7,691 nt of DNA, from the NCBI GenBank assembly GCA_023417735.1, contig JAEZEK010000073.1, positions 1-7,691 of the forward strand. Reading direction: 5' to 3'. The position numbers and the translations under genes were made by a program. The notes under the pieces are model-generated. The model did no database searches. It worked only from the letters and a program-made list of their open reading frames with translations, and was not told the origin of the DNA. The stretch's first letter is position 1; every line of letters starts with the position of its first letter. The DNA comes from Pseudomonadota bacterium. Lineage in GTDB: Bacteria > Pseudomonadota > Alphaproteobacteria > Rhizobiales > Afifellaceae. Positions 1 through 6,372 of the stretch are shown piece after piece.

Positions 1-633
1 GCACGGAGCGGCGCGGCCATCGACGCCGTGCATCTCGCCGACGGCGGCGCGATCGGCTGCGGCGCGGTCGTGAACGCCGCCGGCACCGCCGCCGCCCGCA
101 TTGCCGCGCTCGCCGGACGCACGCTCCCCGTCGAGCCGCGCAAGCGCACCGTCTTCGTCGTGGACTGCCCCGACGGGCCGAACGGCCTGCCGCTGGTCGC
201 GGACCCCTCCGGCGTCTGGATTCGGCCGGAAGGAAGCGGATACCTGACCGGCTATTCGCCGCCGGCCTCGGAGGATTCGGCTGCCGACCCGAGCGACTTC
301 GACCCGGATCACGCGGTTTTCGAGGAGCGGCTCTGGCCCGCCCTCGCCCACCGCATCCCGGCGTTCCAGAGCCTGAAGGTGAAGAGCGCCTGGGTCGGCC
401 ATTACGACTTCAACACGCTCGACCAGAACGCCATCCTCGGGCGTGACCCCGAAGTGCCCAATCTGCTCTACGCCAACGGCTTTTCCGGCCACGGCCTGCA
501 GCAATCGCCGGCGGTCGGCCGCGCGCTGGCCGAGCTCAACGCCTTCGGCGCCTATCGAAGCATCGACTTCGGCGCCTTCGGCTTCGACCGCATCGCCGCC
601 GGCCGCCCCGTCGTCGAGGCGGCGGTGATCTGA
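1..633 (+). CDS. FOXRED1-like FAD-dependent oxidoreductase, C-terminal part
   Basis: The reading frame is open from base 1, so the N-terminus, including the expected Rossmann GxGxxG FAD-binding motif, lies outside the window; 210 residues remain. It belongs to the DAO superfamily of flavoproteins, which oxidise amines or amino acids, and closely resembles the FOXRED1 subgroup. Landmarks are VNAAG near residue 35, the LPVEPRKRTVFV strand, LVADPSGVWIRPEG, the SAWVGHYDFNTLDQN stretch and a C-terminal GFSGHGLQQSPAVGRALAEL segment that closes the FAD site. Mammalian FOXRED1 is a complex I assembly factor; bacterial relatives are mostly of unknown substrate, so no specific reaction is assigned. The stop overlaps the pyridoxal kinase start by one base (TGATG), indicating translational coupling. 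The family call is strong, the substrate unknown. Confidence 0.88.
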   Translation, partial: ARSGAAIDAVHLADGGAIGCGAVVNAAGTAAARIAALAGRTLPVEPRKRTVFVVDCPDGPNGLPLVADPSGVWIRPEGSGYLTGYSPPASEDSAADPSDFDPDHAVFEERLWPALAHRIPAFQSLKVKSAWVGHYDFNTLDQNAILGRDPEVPNLLYANGFSGHGLQQSPAVGRALAELNAFGAYRSIDFGAFGFDRIAAGRPVVEAAVI

Positions 634-1505
634 TGGCCCGTTCCGCCGTCGTCGTGATCTCCAGCCAGGTGGCGCGCGGAAGCGTCGGCAACCGCGCGAT
701 GGGCTTTGCGCTCGAACGGCTCGGCCACCCGGTGTGGCTGCTTCCGACGATCCTTCTCGCCCGGCATCCGGGCCACGGGCCCGGCCCGCGCGCGCCCGTC
801 TCGGCAGCCGATTTCTCGCGGCTGGCGGATGCTTTGGCATGCGCGCCGGATCTGGCGGCAATCGGCGGGATCGTCACCGGATACTTCGCGTCCGCGGATC
901 AGGTCGAGGCGGCGGCCGCCCTCGTCAAAGCCGTGAAGGCGGCCAATCCCGGCGCCCTTCATCTCTGCGACCCCGTCCTCGGCGATAGCGACCGGCTCTA
1001 CGTCGAGGAGGGAATTGCCGCCGCCGTCCGCGACCTTCTGCTCCCGCTCGCCGACCTCGCCACCCCCAACGCCTTCGAATGCGCCTGGCTCGCCGGCCCG
1101 CCGGCGGCGCCCGGGGAGGAGGCGAAGCTCGCGGCGCGGCTTGCCTGCGCGACGGTCGTGGTGACCTCGGCGACGGCCCTGATGCGCGGCCACGTCGGAA
1201 ACCTCCTCGTGAGCGAGGGTGACGCCGTGCTGGCCGAGCACACTGCGATCGAAACCGACGTGAAAGGCACCGGGGACCTCCTTTCCGCGCTCCTGCTCGC
1301 GCGCCTCCTGGAAGGGCGGAAGCCGATCAAGGCGCTGGAGATGGCCGCCGCGAGCGTCTTCGAGGTGGTTGCGGGAAGCGCCAAGGCCGGCGCGGACGAG
1401 ATGCTCCTCGCCGAGTTCCAGCACGCGCTGGTCCAGCCGCGCGCGCTCGTGAACGTCCGCCGCCTCGCGCCGCGCATCAGCCTCAAGCCGCGGCCGCTGA
1501 CCTGA
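633..1505 (+). CDS. pdxY: Pyridoxal kinase (PdxY-type)
   Basis: This 290-residue ribokinase-superfamily protein probably phosphorylates pyridoxal (and perhaps related B6 vitamers) with ATP to give pyridoxal 5'-phosphate in the cytosolic salvage pathway. Its length matches E. coli PdxY (about 287). The N-terminal ISSQVARGSVGN segment and following LGHPVWLLPT correspond to the vitamer-binding first strand and loop of the family. CDPVLGD (residues 112-118) is the conserved central motif, TPNAFE follows, and GTGD (212-215) is the anion-hole/catalytic-base motif with D215 as the expected base. The ATG overlaps the upstream oxidoreductase stop, so expression is probably coupled to it. A hydroxymethylpyrimidine or other ribokinase-family substrate cannot be excluded by sequence reading, but the GTGD context and the N-terminal wording favour pyridoxal. 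Confidence 0.87.
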   Translation: MARSAVVVISSQVARGSVGNRAMGFALERLGHPVWLLPTILLARHPGHGPGPRAPVSAADFSRLADALACAPDLAAIGGIVTGYFASADQVEAAAALVKAVKAANPGALHLCDPVLGDSDRLYVEEGIAAAVRDLLLPLADLATPNAFECAWLAGPPAAPGEEAKLAARLACATVVVTSATALMRGHVGNLLVSEGDAVLAEHTAIETDVKGTGDLLSALLLARLLEGRKPIKALEMAAASVFEVVAGSAKAGADEMLLAEFQHALVQPRALVNVRRLAPRISLKPRPLT

Positions 1506-1554
1506 ACGCACGAAGCCGATTGCGTCCCGGCGAAGCTTGGCGCATCAAGCGGCC

Positions 1555-2247
1555 ATGACGCACTTCCCTCCCCACCTTCTCGACGGCTATCGCGCATTCG
1601 CCGCCACCCGGCTGGAGTCGGAGCGCATTCGATACCGACGGCTGGCCGAAGCCGGCCAGCCGCCGAAGGTGATGGTGATCGGCTGCTGCGACAGCCGCGC
1701 TGCGCCCGAAACGATCTTCGACGCGGGCCCGGGCGAGCTTTTCGTCGTTCGGAACGTCGCCAACCTGGTTCCGCCCTACGAGCCAGACGGCGAGTATCAC
1801 GGCACCAGCGCCGCGCTCGAATTCGCAGTCCAGGTGCTGAAGGTCGCGCATGTCGTCGTGCTCGGGCACGGCCGCTGCGGCGGAATCAAGGCGGCCCTCG
1901 ACGAGCACCTCGCGCCGCTCTCGCCGGGCGACTTCATCGGCAAGTGGATGAGCCTGCTCCGGCCGGCGACGCGCACGCTCTCGGGCACGACGCTGATGAC
2001 CTCGTCGGAGCGGGAGACCGCGCTGGAGCGCATTTCGGTGCGCAACTCGATCTCCAACCTGCGCACCTTCCCGAACGTCGCCGAACGCGAGCAGGCCGGG
2101 GATCTGTCGCTCCACGGCGCGTGGTTCGACATCGGCAGCGGCGAACTGTGGGTCATGGACCCGGCCTCCGGCGACTTCAGCCGCCCGGACGAGGTCGGTG
2201 AGAGCCATGACGGTCAGCCGGACCGGGTCGAGGCACCGGGCAGCTGA
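1555..2247 (+). CDS. Beta-class carbonic anhydrase
   Basis: Reversible hydration of CO2 to bicarbonate by a cytosolic zinc enzyme, supplying bicarbonate to carboxylases. The 230-residue protein shows the beta-class zinc ligands C45 (in GCCDSRAAP), H105 and C108 (in LGHGRCGG), and the D46-R48 dyad. The stretch ELFVVRNVANLVPPYEPDG is also diagnostic. I chose the ATG at 1555 because MTHFPPHLLDGYRAF matches the usual N-terminus of alphaproteobacterial homologues; a TTG at 1537 would add six residues. Neither start has a convincing Shine-Dalgarno sequence. The last 15 or so residues, after the SGDFSRPDE region, look hydrophilic and non-conserved. It follows the pyridoxal kinase by 49 bases, so it is probably in the same transcription unit. 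Confidence 0.95.
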   Translation: MTHFPPHLLDGYRAFAATRLESERIRYRRLAEAGQPPKVMVIGCCDSRAAPETIFDAGPGELFVVRNVANLVPPYEPDGEYHGTSAALEFAVQVLKVAHVVVLGHGRCGGIKAALDEHLAPLSPGDFIGKWMSLLRPATRTLSGTTLMTSSERETALERISVRNSISNLRTFPNVAEREQAGDLSLHGAWFDIGSGELWVMDPASGDFSRPDEVGESHDGQPDRVEAPGS

Positions 2248-2253
2248 CCGCAC

Positions 2254-2265
2254 CGCCGGCCGGCG
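2254..2265. repeat. 12-bp perfect palindrome after the carbonic anhydrase gene
   Basis: CGCCGGCCGGCG is self-complementary and starts seven bases after the carbonic anhydrase stop. It has no spacer for a loop and no T-run on either side, so it is not a convincing intrinsic terminator. A chance occurrence is plausible at this GC content. Confidence 0.25.
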
Positions 2266-2281
2266 CGGATGGTCGCAGCGA

Positions 2282-2310
2282 TTGTGGACGCCCCGCCGCG
2301 CTGATATATA
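2282..2310 (+). promoter_or_regulatory. Candidate sigma-70-type promoter for the leuC region
   Basis: TTGTGG (2282-2287), a 17-base spacer, and TATATA (2305-2310) give housekeeping-type spacing. The TATATA tract stands out strongly against a GC-rich background and is the clearest promoter-like element in the window. Transcription would be expected to begin near 2316-2318, which is at the ATG of the small ORF described next and 230 bases before leuC. The -35 hexamer matches the consensus only in part, so this is a prediction from sequence alone. Confidence 0.45.
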
Positions 2311-2316
2311 CGGCTG

Positions 2317-2484
2317 ATGGCTTGGATCGCTGACATCCGCAGGGGCGTACGCCCGGCTGCGCCCGTTCCTGCGCAGGTGCGGACGACGCTCGGATTCGCC
2401 GCGATCTGCGATCATGCCCGGTTGCCCTGGCGGTTCTTCGCACGGCTGCACGCGGCCGACGGCTCGCGCCTTACCGCCGTCTGA
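2317..2484 (+). CDS. Candidate 55-residue small ORF in the leuC leader
   Basis: An ATG at 2317 opens 55 codons ending in TGA at 2482-2484. The peptide begins [18 protein letters not shown], is rich in Ala and Arg, and has a WRFFARLH patch near residues 38-45. About four fifths of its codons end in G or C, slightly below the neighbouring genes, so coding is neither proven nor excluded. There is no Shine-Dalgarno sequence, but the ATG falls seven bases downstream of the candidate -10 element, as expected for a leaderless mRNA. There is no run of leucine codons, so it is not a classical leu attenuator peptide. I do not recognise the peptide. It may simply be chance in GC-rich DNA. Confidence 0.28.
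   Translation: MAWIADIRRGVRPAAPVPAQVRTTLGFAAICDHARLPWRFFARLHAADGSRLTAV
2343..2376 (+). repeat. Tandem palindrome and stem-loop in the leuC leader
   Basis: GGGCGTACGCCC (2343-2354) is a perfect 12-bp palindrome. Two bases later comes CTGCGC (2357-2362), an 8-base loop, and GCGCAG (2371-2376). Both lie inside the candidate small ORF. They may form RNA structure in the leuC 5' leader, or be a protein-binding dyad just downstream of the promoter, or be chance. Confidence 0.3.
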
Positions 2485-2493
2485 CCGGCCGCG
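2451..2493 (+). promoter_or_regulatory. Long bulged hairpin around the small ORF stop codon
   Basis: CGCGGCC (2451-2457) pairs with GGCCGCG (2487-2493), and GACGGC (2458-2463) pairs with GCCGTC (2476-2481), around a 12-base loop. The result is a 13-pair stem broken by a single five-base bulge (2482-2486). That bulge contains the TGA stop of the small ORF. A ribosome terminating there would melt the stem, which is the geometry expected of translation-dependent leader regulation. No T-run follows, so it is not an intrinsic terminator. The regulatory role is inference. Confidence 0.35.
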
Positions 2494-2546
2494 CTGCCCG
2501 CGCCCGGACGAGCCCCGACGCAACGCCAATTCCCGCGAGTATCATC

Positions 2547-3962
2547 ATGAGCGAACCGAAGACCCTCTACGACAAGATCTGGTCGGACCACGTCGTCGAC
2601 GAACAGCCCGACGGCACCACGCTCCTCTACATCGACCGCCATCTCGTGCATGAGGTGACGAGCCCGCAGGCTTTCGAGGGGCTCCGGATCGCGCACCGGC
2701 AGGTCCACGCCCCTGACAAGACGCTCGCCGTCGTGGACCACAACGTGCCGACCTCGGACCGCAGCCAGGGGATCGCCGACCCGGAATCGCGGCTCCAGGT
2801 CGAGACGCTGGCGCGGAACGCAGCCGATTTCGGGGTCGAGTACTATGACGAGCGGGACGTGCGCCAGGGCATCGTCCACATCATCGGACCCGAGCAGGGC
2901 TTCACGCTGCCGGGGATGACGATCGTCTGCGGCGACAGCCACACCTCCACGCACGGCGCCTTCGGGGCGCTCGCCTACGGCATCGGCACGAGCGAGGTCG
3001 AGCACGTGCTCGCCACGCAGACGCTGATCCAGAAGAAGGCAAAGAACATGCGCGTGACGGTGGACGGCACGCTGCCGGCCGGCGTCACCGCCAAGGACAT
3101 CATCCTCGCCATCATCGGCGAGATCGGTACCGGCGGCGGCACGGGCCACGTCATCGAGTATGCCGGCGAGGCGATCCGGGCGCTCTCGATGGAAGGGCGG
3201 ATGACGCTCTGCAACATGTCGATCGAGGGCGGCGCGCGGGCCGGCATGGTCGCGCCCGACGAGACCACCTATGCCTACATCCAGGATCGGCCGCGCGCCC
3301 CGACGGGCAAGGCCTGGGACATGGCACGGGCCTATTGGGAGACCCTCCCGACCGACGCGGGCGCCCATTTCGACCGCGAAGTGCGGCTCGATGCGGCGAG
3401 CCTCCCGCCGATCGTCACCTGGGGCTCGTCCCCGGAGGACGTCGTTTCGATCACCAGCGCCGTGCCGGACCCCGACCTGATCGCGGACGAGAACAAGCGC
3501 GCCTCGAAGTGGCGGGCGCTGAAGTACATGGGCCTGACGCCCGGGACGAAGATGACGGACATCCGTCTCGACCGCGTCTTCATTGGCTCCTGCACCAACG
3601 GGCGCATCGAGGATCTGCGCGCCGCGGCGAAGATCGTCGAGGGGCGCAAAGTCGCCGGGAGCGTGCGGGCGATGGTGGTGCCGGGCTCGGGCCTGGTGAA
3701 GGCCCAGGCGGAAGCGGAGGGCCTCGACAGGATCTTCCGCGAGGCAGGCTTCGACTGGCGCGAGCCGGGCTGCTCGATGTGCCTGGCCATGAATGCCGAC
3801 AAGCTGGCGCCGGAGGAACGGTGCGCGTCGACATCGAACCGCAATTTCGAGGGCCGGCAGGGCTACAAGGGCCGCACGCACCTCGTCTCGCCGGCCATGG
3901 CGGCGGCCGCGGCGATCGCCGGGCATTTCGTGGATGTCCGCGAGTGGCCGGCCGGAGCGTAG
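2547..3962 (+). CDS. leuC: 3-isopropylmalate dehydratase, large subunit
   Basis: LeuC, with LeuD, isomerises (2S)-2-isopropylmalate to (2R,3S)-3-isopropylmalate through 2-isopropylmaleate, the second dedicated step of leucine synthesis, in the cytosol. The 471-residue length matches the family (about 466). The [4Fe-4S] cluster ligands are C349 in FIGSCTNGR and C409 and C412 in GCSMC, spaced as in aconitase-family enzymes. Other landmarks are the N-terminal [20 protein letters not shown], the [12 protein letters not shown] motif (129-140) and [16 protein letters not shown]. The start fits homologues ([12 protein letters not shown]), although no good Shine-Dalgarno sequence precedes the ATG. 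It is separated from leuD by 1.2 kb and two other genes, so it appears to be transcribed from its own leader, and it is followed by a convergent hairpin. Confidence 0.98.
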   Translation: MSEPKTLYDKIWSDHVVDEQPDGTTLLYIDRHLVHEVTSPQAFEGLRIAHRQVHAPDKTLAVVDHNVPTSDRSQGIADPESRLQVETLARNAADFGVEYYDERDVRQGIVHIIGPEQGFTLPGMTIVCGDSHTSTHGAFGALAYGIGTSEVEHVLATQTLIQKKAKNMRVTVDGTLPAGVTAKDIILAIIGEIGTGGGTGHVIEYAGEAIRALSMEGRMTLCNMSIEGGARAGMVAPDETTYAYIQDRPRAPTGKAWDMARAYWETLPTDAGAHFDREVRLDAASLPPIVTWGSSPEDVVSITSAVPDPDLIADENKRASKWRALKYMGLTPGTKMTDIRLDRVFIGSCTNGRIEDLRAAAKIVEGRKVAGSVRAMVVPGSGLVKAQAEAEGLDRIFREAGFDWREPGCSMCLAMNADKLAPEERCASTSNRNFEGRQGYKGRTHLVSPAMAAAAAIAGHFVDVREWPAGA

Positions 3963-4000
3963 AACTGGCTCGCGGGGCGGCGGGCAGCCCTTGACGGAAA

Positions 4001-4028
4001 GAGAGGCGGAGCGTCCGCTCCGCCTCTC
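4001..4028 (-). terminator. Strong hairpin between convergent genes
   Basis: GAGAGGCGGAGCG (4001-4013) is followed after TC by its exact reverse complement (4016-4028), giving a stem of 12 or more pairs with a tight loop. Read on the minus strand the stem is followed by TTTCC, so it best fits the end of the exported-protein gene, which stops 22 bases away. On the plus strand there is no T-run, but the hairpin lies 38 bases after leuC and could slow transcription in both directions. Confidence 0.75.
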
Positions 4029-4050
4029 CATAGAGGATCGATGGCCGTGA

Positions 4051-4428
4051 TCAGCGGTTGCCGCCGGTGTCCGGCGCGAACGGCTCGAGGGCCTGGTCCA
4101 TGCGTTCGGTCGGACGGTCGGTGCTCGGCCCGCCCGCAACGCTCCCGGTCGTCGTGACGGTGCGCATGTAGCGGGTGTTCTCGTCGTCGCAGGAGGTGAA
4201 GATCTCACGCTCGCCGTCCATCCGGGTCCAGTAGGCGCCTGCGACGCAGTTCGCCGGACGGTCGCCTTCCGGCCCGGCATCGAGGGCCTGGACTTCGACT
4301 TCGGTGTCGGTGTTGACGACCACCCGGTTGCCGGTCTCATCCTGACGGAAGATCAGTTCGGCATTGGCGGCGCTGAGGCTGAGCAGCAGCGCGGCGGTGG
4401 ATGCGGCGGCGAGTTTCATGGTGTTCAT
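4051..4428 (-). CDS. Small exported protein of unknown function
   Basis: The 125-residue product begins MNTMKLAAASTAALLLSLSA, a typical Sec signal peptide with a likely cleavage after ANA (residue 23), leaving a mature periplasmic or secreted domain of about 102 residues. The mature part starts ELIFRQDETGNRVVVNTDTE, which suggests beta-strands. It contains two cysteines (C61 and C80) that could form a disulfide, then becomes low-complexity and Gly/Pro/Thr/Asp-rich from about residue 95. The start is fixed by AAGGAG seven bases upstream and by the signal peptide; the frame stays open to 4680 but that extension is not signal-like. I do not recognise the family. It is transcribed convergently to leuC and divergently from the metallopeptidase, so it appears to be an independent unit. 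Confidence 0.85.
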   Translation of the reverse strand: MNTMKLAAASTAALLLSLSAANAELIFRQDETGNRVVVNTDTEVEVQALDAGPEGDRPANCVAGAYWTRMDGEREIFTSCDDENTRYMRTVTTTGSVAGGPSTDRPTERMDQALEPFAPDTGGNR

Positions 4429-4435
4429 CGACGGA

Positions 4436-4441
4436 CTCCTT
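4436..4441 (-). promoter_or_regulatory. Ribosome binding site of the exported-protein gene
   Basis: AAGGAG on the minus strand lies seven bases before the ATG at 4428. It selects this start over in-frame upstream codons and over the second methionine three codons later. Confidence 0.8.
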
Positions 4442-4496
4442 AGGATGTCGAGTGTTGGTCCTGGGCCGTGGAAAGCGCGGAGCGGCTTCCCGATCC

Positions 4497-4521
4497 GGCA
4501 CGAGCGAGGTCGTGTCGTGCC
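4497..4521. repeat. 7-bp inverted repeat with 11-bp spacer, operator-like
   Basis: GGCACGA and TCGTGCC are exact reverse complements with centres 18 bases apart, a spacing close to two helical turns, in the divergent promoter region. A dimeric repressor or activator could bind it, or it could form an RNA hairpin in the exported-protein leader. No regulator gene is present in the window, and chance is possible. Confidence 0.3.
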
Positions 4522-4711
4522 TCGGCGGGAGAACGAGGCGGTCCATCCCCGGTTCCTTGAAAGAAATGTGATGGAGCAGGAGCTTAGCCGGCTTGCGGCG
4601 ATCGGCTGCGGTCGGACGTCGAACGGTTTCGGCCCATCCGACCGCCATGTGCGCGGATCGGAATTCAGGGTCTGACCCATGAACGATGCGGAAGGCCGGA
4701 TTCCCGCGGAT

Positions 4712-4720
4712 GGGGAGGGA
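4712..4720 (+). promoter_or_regulatory. Ribosome binding site deciding the metallopeptidase start
   Basis: GGGGAGGGA precedes the ATG at 4724 with appropriate spacing, whereas the in-frame ATG at 4679 has no purine-rich site. It supports the shorter protein. Confidence 0.55.
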
Positions 4721-4723
4721 GCG

Positions 4724-5104
4724 ATGAGCCTGGAGGCTTTCGAACGGCTCGCGATCAGGGCCTATGAAGCGCTTCCGGAGGAATTCCTGGCGCTGACCGG
4801 GATCATCCAGATCCGTGTCGCGGAATGGCCGGACCGGGAGGCGCTGGACGAGCTCGCGATCGAAGACCCGCTCGATCTCCTGGGCCTTTTCGAGGGGGTG
4901 GGGCTGGCGCACGGCCCGGCGGTGCCGGAGACGGGCGCGCTGCCGAACCGAATCTGGCTGTACCGCCAGCCGATCCTCGATTTCGGGCGGGAAGAGGACG
5001 AGCCCATCGAGGATGTCGTGACCCACGTCCTGATCCACGAGATCGGGCACCATTTCGGCCTTTCGGACGAGGACATGGAAGAAATCGAGGCGAGCATCGA
5101 GTAG
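4724..5104 (+). CDS. Small HExxH zinc metallopeptidase (Zincin_1-type family)
   Basis: A 126-residue protein of the minimal-zincin metallopeptidase family common in Alphaproteobacteria and Actinobacteria. The active site is [11 protein letters not shown] at residues 105-115: H105 and H109 as zinc ligands, E106 as catalytic base, and an HExxHxxGxxD arrangement in which D115 could be the third ligand. The central segment [14 protein letters not shown] and the following [14 protein letters not shown] are characteristic of the family. There is no signal peptide, so it is probably cytosolic; substrates of these proteins are largely unknown. An alternative ATG at 4679 would add 15 residues but lacks a ribosome binding site. 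leuD begins 49 bases downstream with no terminator between, so the two are probably cotranscribed. Confidence 0.88.
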   Translation: MSLEAFERLAIRAYEALPEEFLALTGIIQIRVAEWPDREALDELAIEDPLDLLGLFEGVGLAHGPAVPETGALPNRIWLYRQPILDFGREEDEPIEDVVTHVLIHEIGHHFGLSDEDMEEIEASIE

Positions 5105-5153
5105 GCTTTCCAGCCCCGGCGCGCTCGGCTATCAGGCTACGAGGAGAAGAAAT

Positions 5154-5759
5154 ATGGACAAGTTCACCACGCTGACCGCCGTGGCGGCGCCGATGCCGAT
5201 CGTCAACGTCGACACGGACATGATCATCCCGAAGCAATTCCTGAAGACGATCAAGCGCACGGGCCTCGGCAAGTCGCTCTTCTACGAGATGCGGTACAAT
5301 GAGGACGGCGCGGAGAACCCGGATTTCGTGCTGAACAAGCCGGCCTACCGCAAGGCCCAGATCCTCGTCGCCGGCGACAATTTCGGCTGCGGCTCCTCGC
5401 GTGAGCACGCGCCCTGGGCGCTCAAGGATTTCGGCATCCGCTGCGTGATCTCGACCGGATTCGCCGACATCTTCTACAACAACTGCTTCCAGAACGGCAT
5501 CCTGCCGGTCGTGGTCTCGCCCGAGGACCTCGTCAAGCTGATGGCCGACGCCTCGCGCGGCGCGAACGCGACGCTCACGATCGATCTGGAAGCGCAGGAG
5601 ATCCGCGGCCCGGACGGCGGCTCGATCGCGTTCGACATCGATCCCTTCCGCAAGCACTGCCTCCTGAACGGCCTCGACGACATCGGCCTGACGCTCGAGA
5701 AGAACTCGGCGATCGCCGGGTTCGAGAACAGGCTGGAATCCGAGCGTCCCTGGGTCTGA
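5154..5759 (+). CDS. leuD: 3-isopropylmalate dehydratase, small subunit
   Basis: LeuD is the swivel-domain partner of LeuC and supplies substrate-binding residues to the shared active site. The 201-residue length is typical of the proteobacterial family. Diagnostic segments are [16 protein letters not shown] near residues 18-33, [17 protein letters not shown] (74-90) and the [20 protein letters not shown] stretch. The start has a good ribosome binding site (AGGAG nine bases before the ATG). It sits between a metallopeptidase and an OsmC-family gene rather than next to leuC, so subunit stoichiometry must be coordinated across two transcription units. Confidence 0.98.
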   Translation: MDKFTTLTAVAAPMPIVNVDTDMIIPKQFLKTIKRTGLGKSLFYEMRYNEDGAENPDFVLNKPAYRKAQILVAGDNFGCGSSREHAPWALKDFGIRCVISTGFADIFYNNCFQNGILPVVVSPEDLVKLMADASRGANATLTIDLEAQEIRGPDGGSIAFDIDPFRKHCLLNGLDDIGLTLEKNSAIAGFENRLESERPWV

Positions 5760-5809
5760 CCGCTCCGGTCGACTCAGGCGGGCCGCCGCGCGCGACTGGG
5801 AGGACGAGG

Positions 5810-6319
5810 ATGGACGCCGAAGCGCTGAGAGCCCTGCAGGCTCCGCTCAAGGACCGTTATCGCAGCGAGCCTGATGCCGCCTTCGTCACGCTGCGCGCCG
5901 AGGGCGCGCTCGACGAAAGCGGCATAGCGTGCCGGGTCGAGACGGGACGTGCGCTCGTCACCGCCGGGTTGCACCCGGCGACCGGCGGCTCGGGGCTCGA
6001 GGCCTGCTCGGGCGACATGCTGCTGGAAGCCCTCGTCGCCTGTGCCGGCGTGACCATGAAGGCGGTCGCGACAGCAATCGGGATCGAGCTGAAGGGCGGC
6101 AAGGTCCGTGCCGAAGGCGACCTCGACTTCCGCGGCACACTGGCGGTCGACCGGGAGGCGCCCGTCGGCTTCCGCACCATCCGCCTCACCTTCGAAGTCG
6201 ACACCGACGCGGCGCCGGAGAAGCTCGACCAACTCCTGAAGCTCACCGAACGCTATTGCGTCGTGCTCCAGACGATCCGGACCACGCCGGACCTGCAGGT
6301 CGGGATGGCCCGGGCATAG
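5810..6319 (+). CDS. OsmC family protein (peroxiredoxin-like)
   Basis: A 169-residue member of the OsmC/Ohr superfamily, dimeric thiol-dependent peroxidases that reduce organic hydroperoxides. The two expected redox cysteines are C78, in EALVACAGVTMKAV at the start of the central helix, and C150, in TERYCVVLQTI. The intervening strands (KVRAEGDLDFRG, GFRTIRLTFEVDTD) fit the family fold. Extra cysteines occur earlier (in GIACRVE and LEACSGD). It is not clearly Ohr or classical OsmC but a general YhfA/OsmC-like member, so substrate is unassigned. GGGAGGACGAGG directly before the ATG is a strong ribosome binding site. It lies 50 bases after leuD and 87 before leuB, apparently within the leucine operon. 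Confidence 0.9.
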   Translation: MDAEALRALQAPLKDRYRSEPDAAFVTLRAEGALDESGIACRVETGRALVTAGLHPATGGSGLEACSGDMLLEALVACAGVTMKAVATAIGIELKGGKVRAEGDLDFRGTLAVDREAPVGFRTIRLTFEVDTDAAPEKLDQLLKLTERYCVVLQTIRTTPDLQVGMARA

Positions 6320-6343
6320 CGCGCACGATCCGCCCGAGATCGG

Positions 6344-6372
6344 TTGCAGAGCGTTCCCGCTGCCGCTAGCAA
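6344..6372 (+). promoter_or_regulatory. Weak candidate promoter upstream of leuB
   Basis: TTGCAG (6344-6349), a 17-base spacer and TAGCAA (6367-6372) lie 34 bases before the leuB start. Each hexamer matches the sigma-70 consensus at only about half its positions, so this may be nothing more than coincidence. If real it would let leuB be expressed independently of leuD. Confidence 0.25.

Larger units (their letters stand above)
4429..4723. other. Divergent intergenic region
   Basis: About 295 bases separate the starts of the exported-protein gene (minus) and the metallopeptidase gene (plus), so it should hold promoters for both. I see no clean -35/-10 pair. The best plus-strand candidate is a TTGAAA at 4557-4562 followed 18 bases later by a poor AGCTTA. 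An inverted repeat, GGCACGA (4497-4503) and TCGTGCC (4515-4521) with an 11-base spacer, is operator-like. No other coding signal is evident. Confidence 0.5.

Noticed and set aside
552..1511. 319-codon open frame on the minus strand opposite pyridoxal kinase
   Set aside because: Antisense shadow of pdxY, strongly Arg-rich with no family features.
2317..2484. Classical leucine attenuator peptide
   Set aside because: Only four scattered leucine codons, no run of them, and no terminator with a T-run before leuC; retained only as an unassigned small ORF.
2414..2653. Plus-strand open frame running from the leuC leader into leuC in another frame
   Set aside because: Pro/Arg-rich translation overlapping the conserved LeuC N-terminus out of frame; no ribosome binding site.
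2412..4340. 642-codon open frame on the minus strand opposite leuC
   Set aside because: It is the antisense shadow of leuC and partly of the exported-protein gene in GC-rich DNA; the translation is Arg/His/Pro-rich with no domain wording, while leuC has all catalytic motifs.
4429..4680. N-terminal extension of the exported protein to 209 residues
   Set aside because: It would bury a clear signal peptide internally, and an AAGGAG site marks the ATG at 4428.
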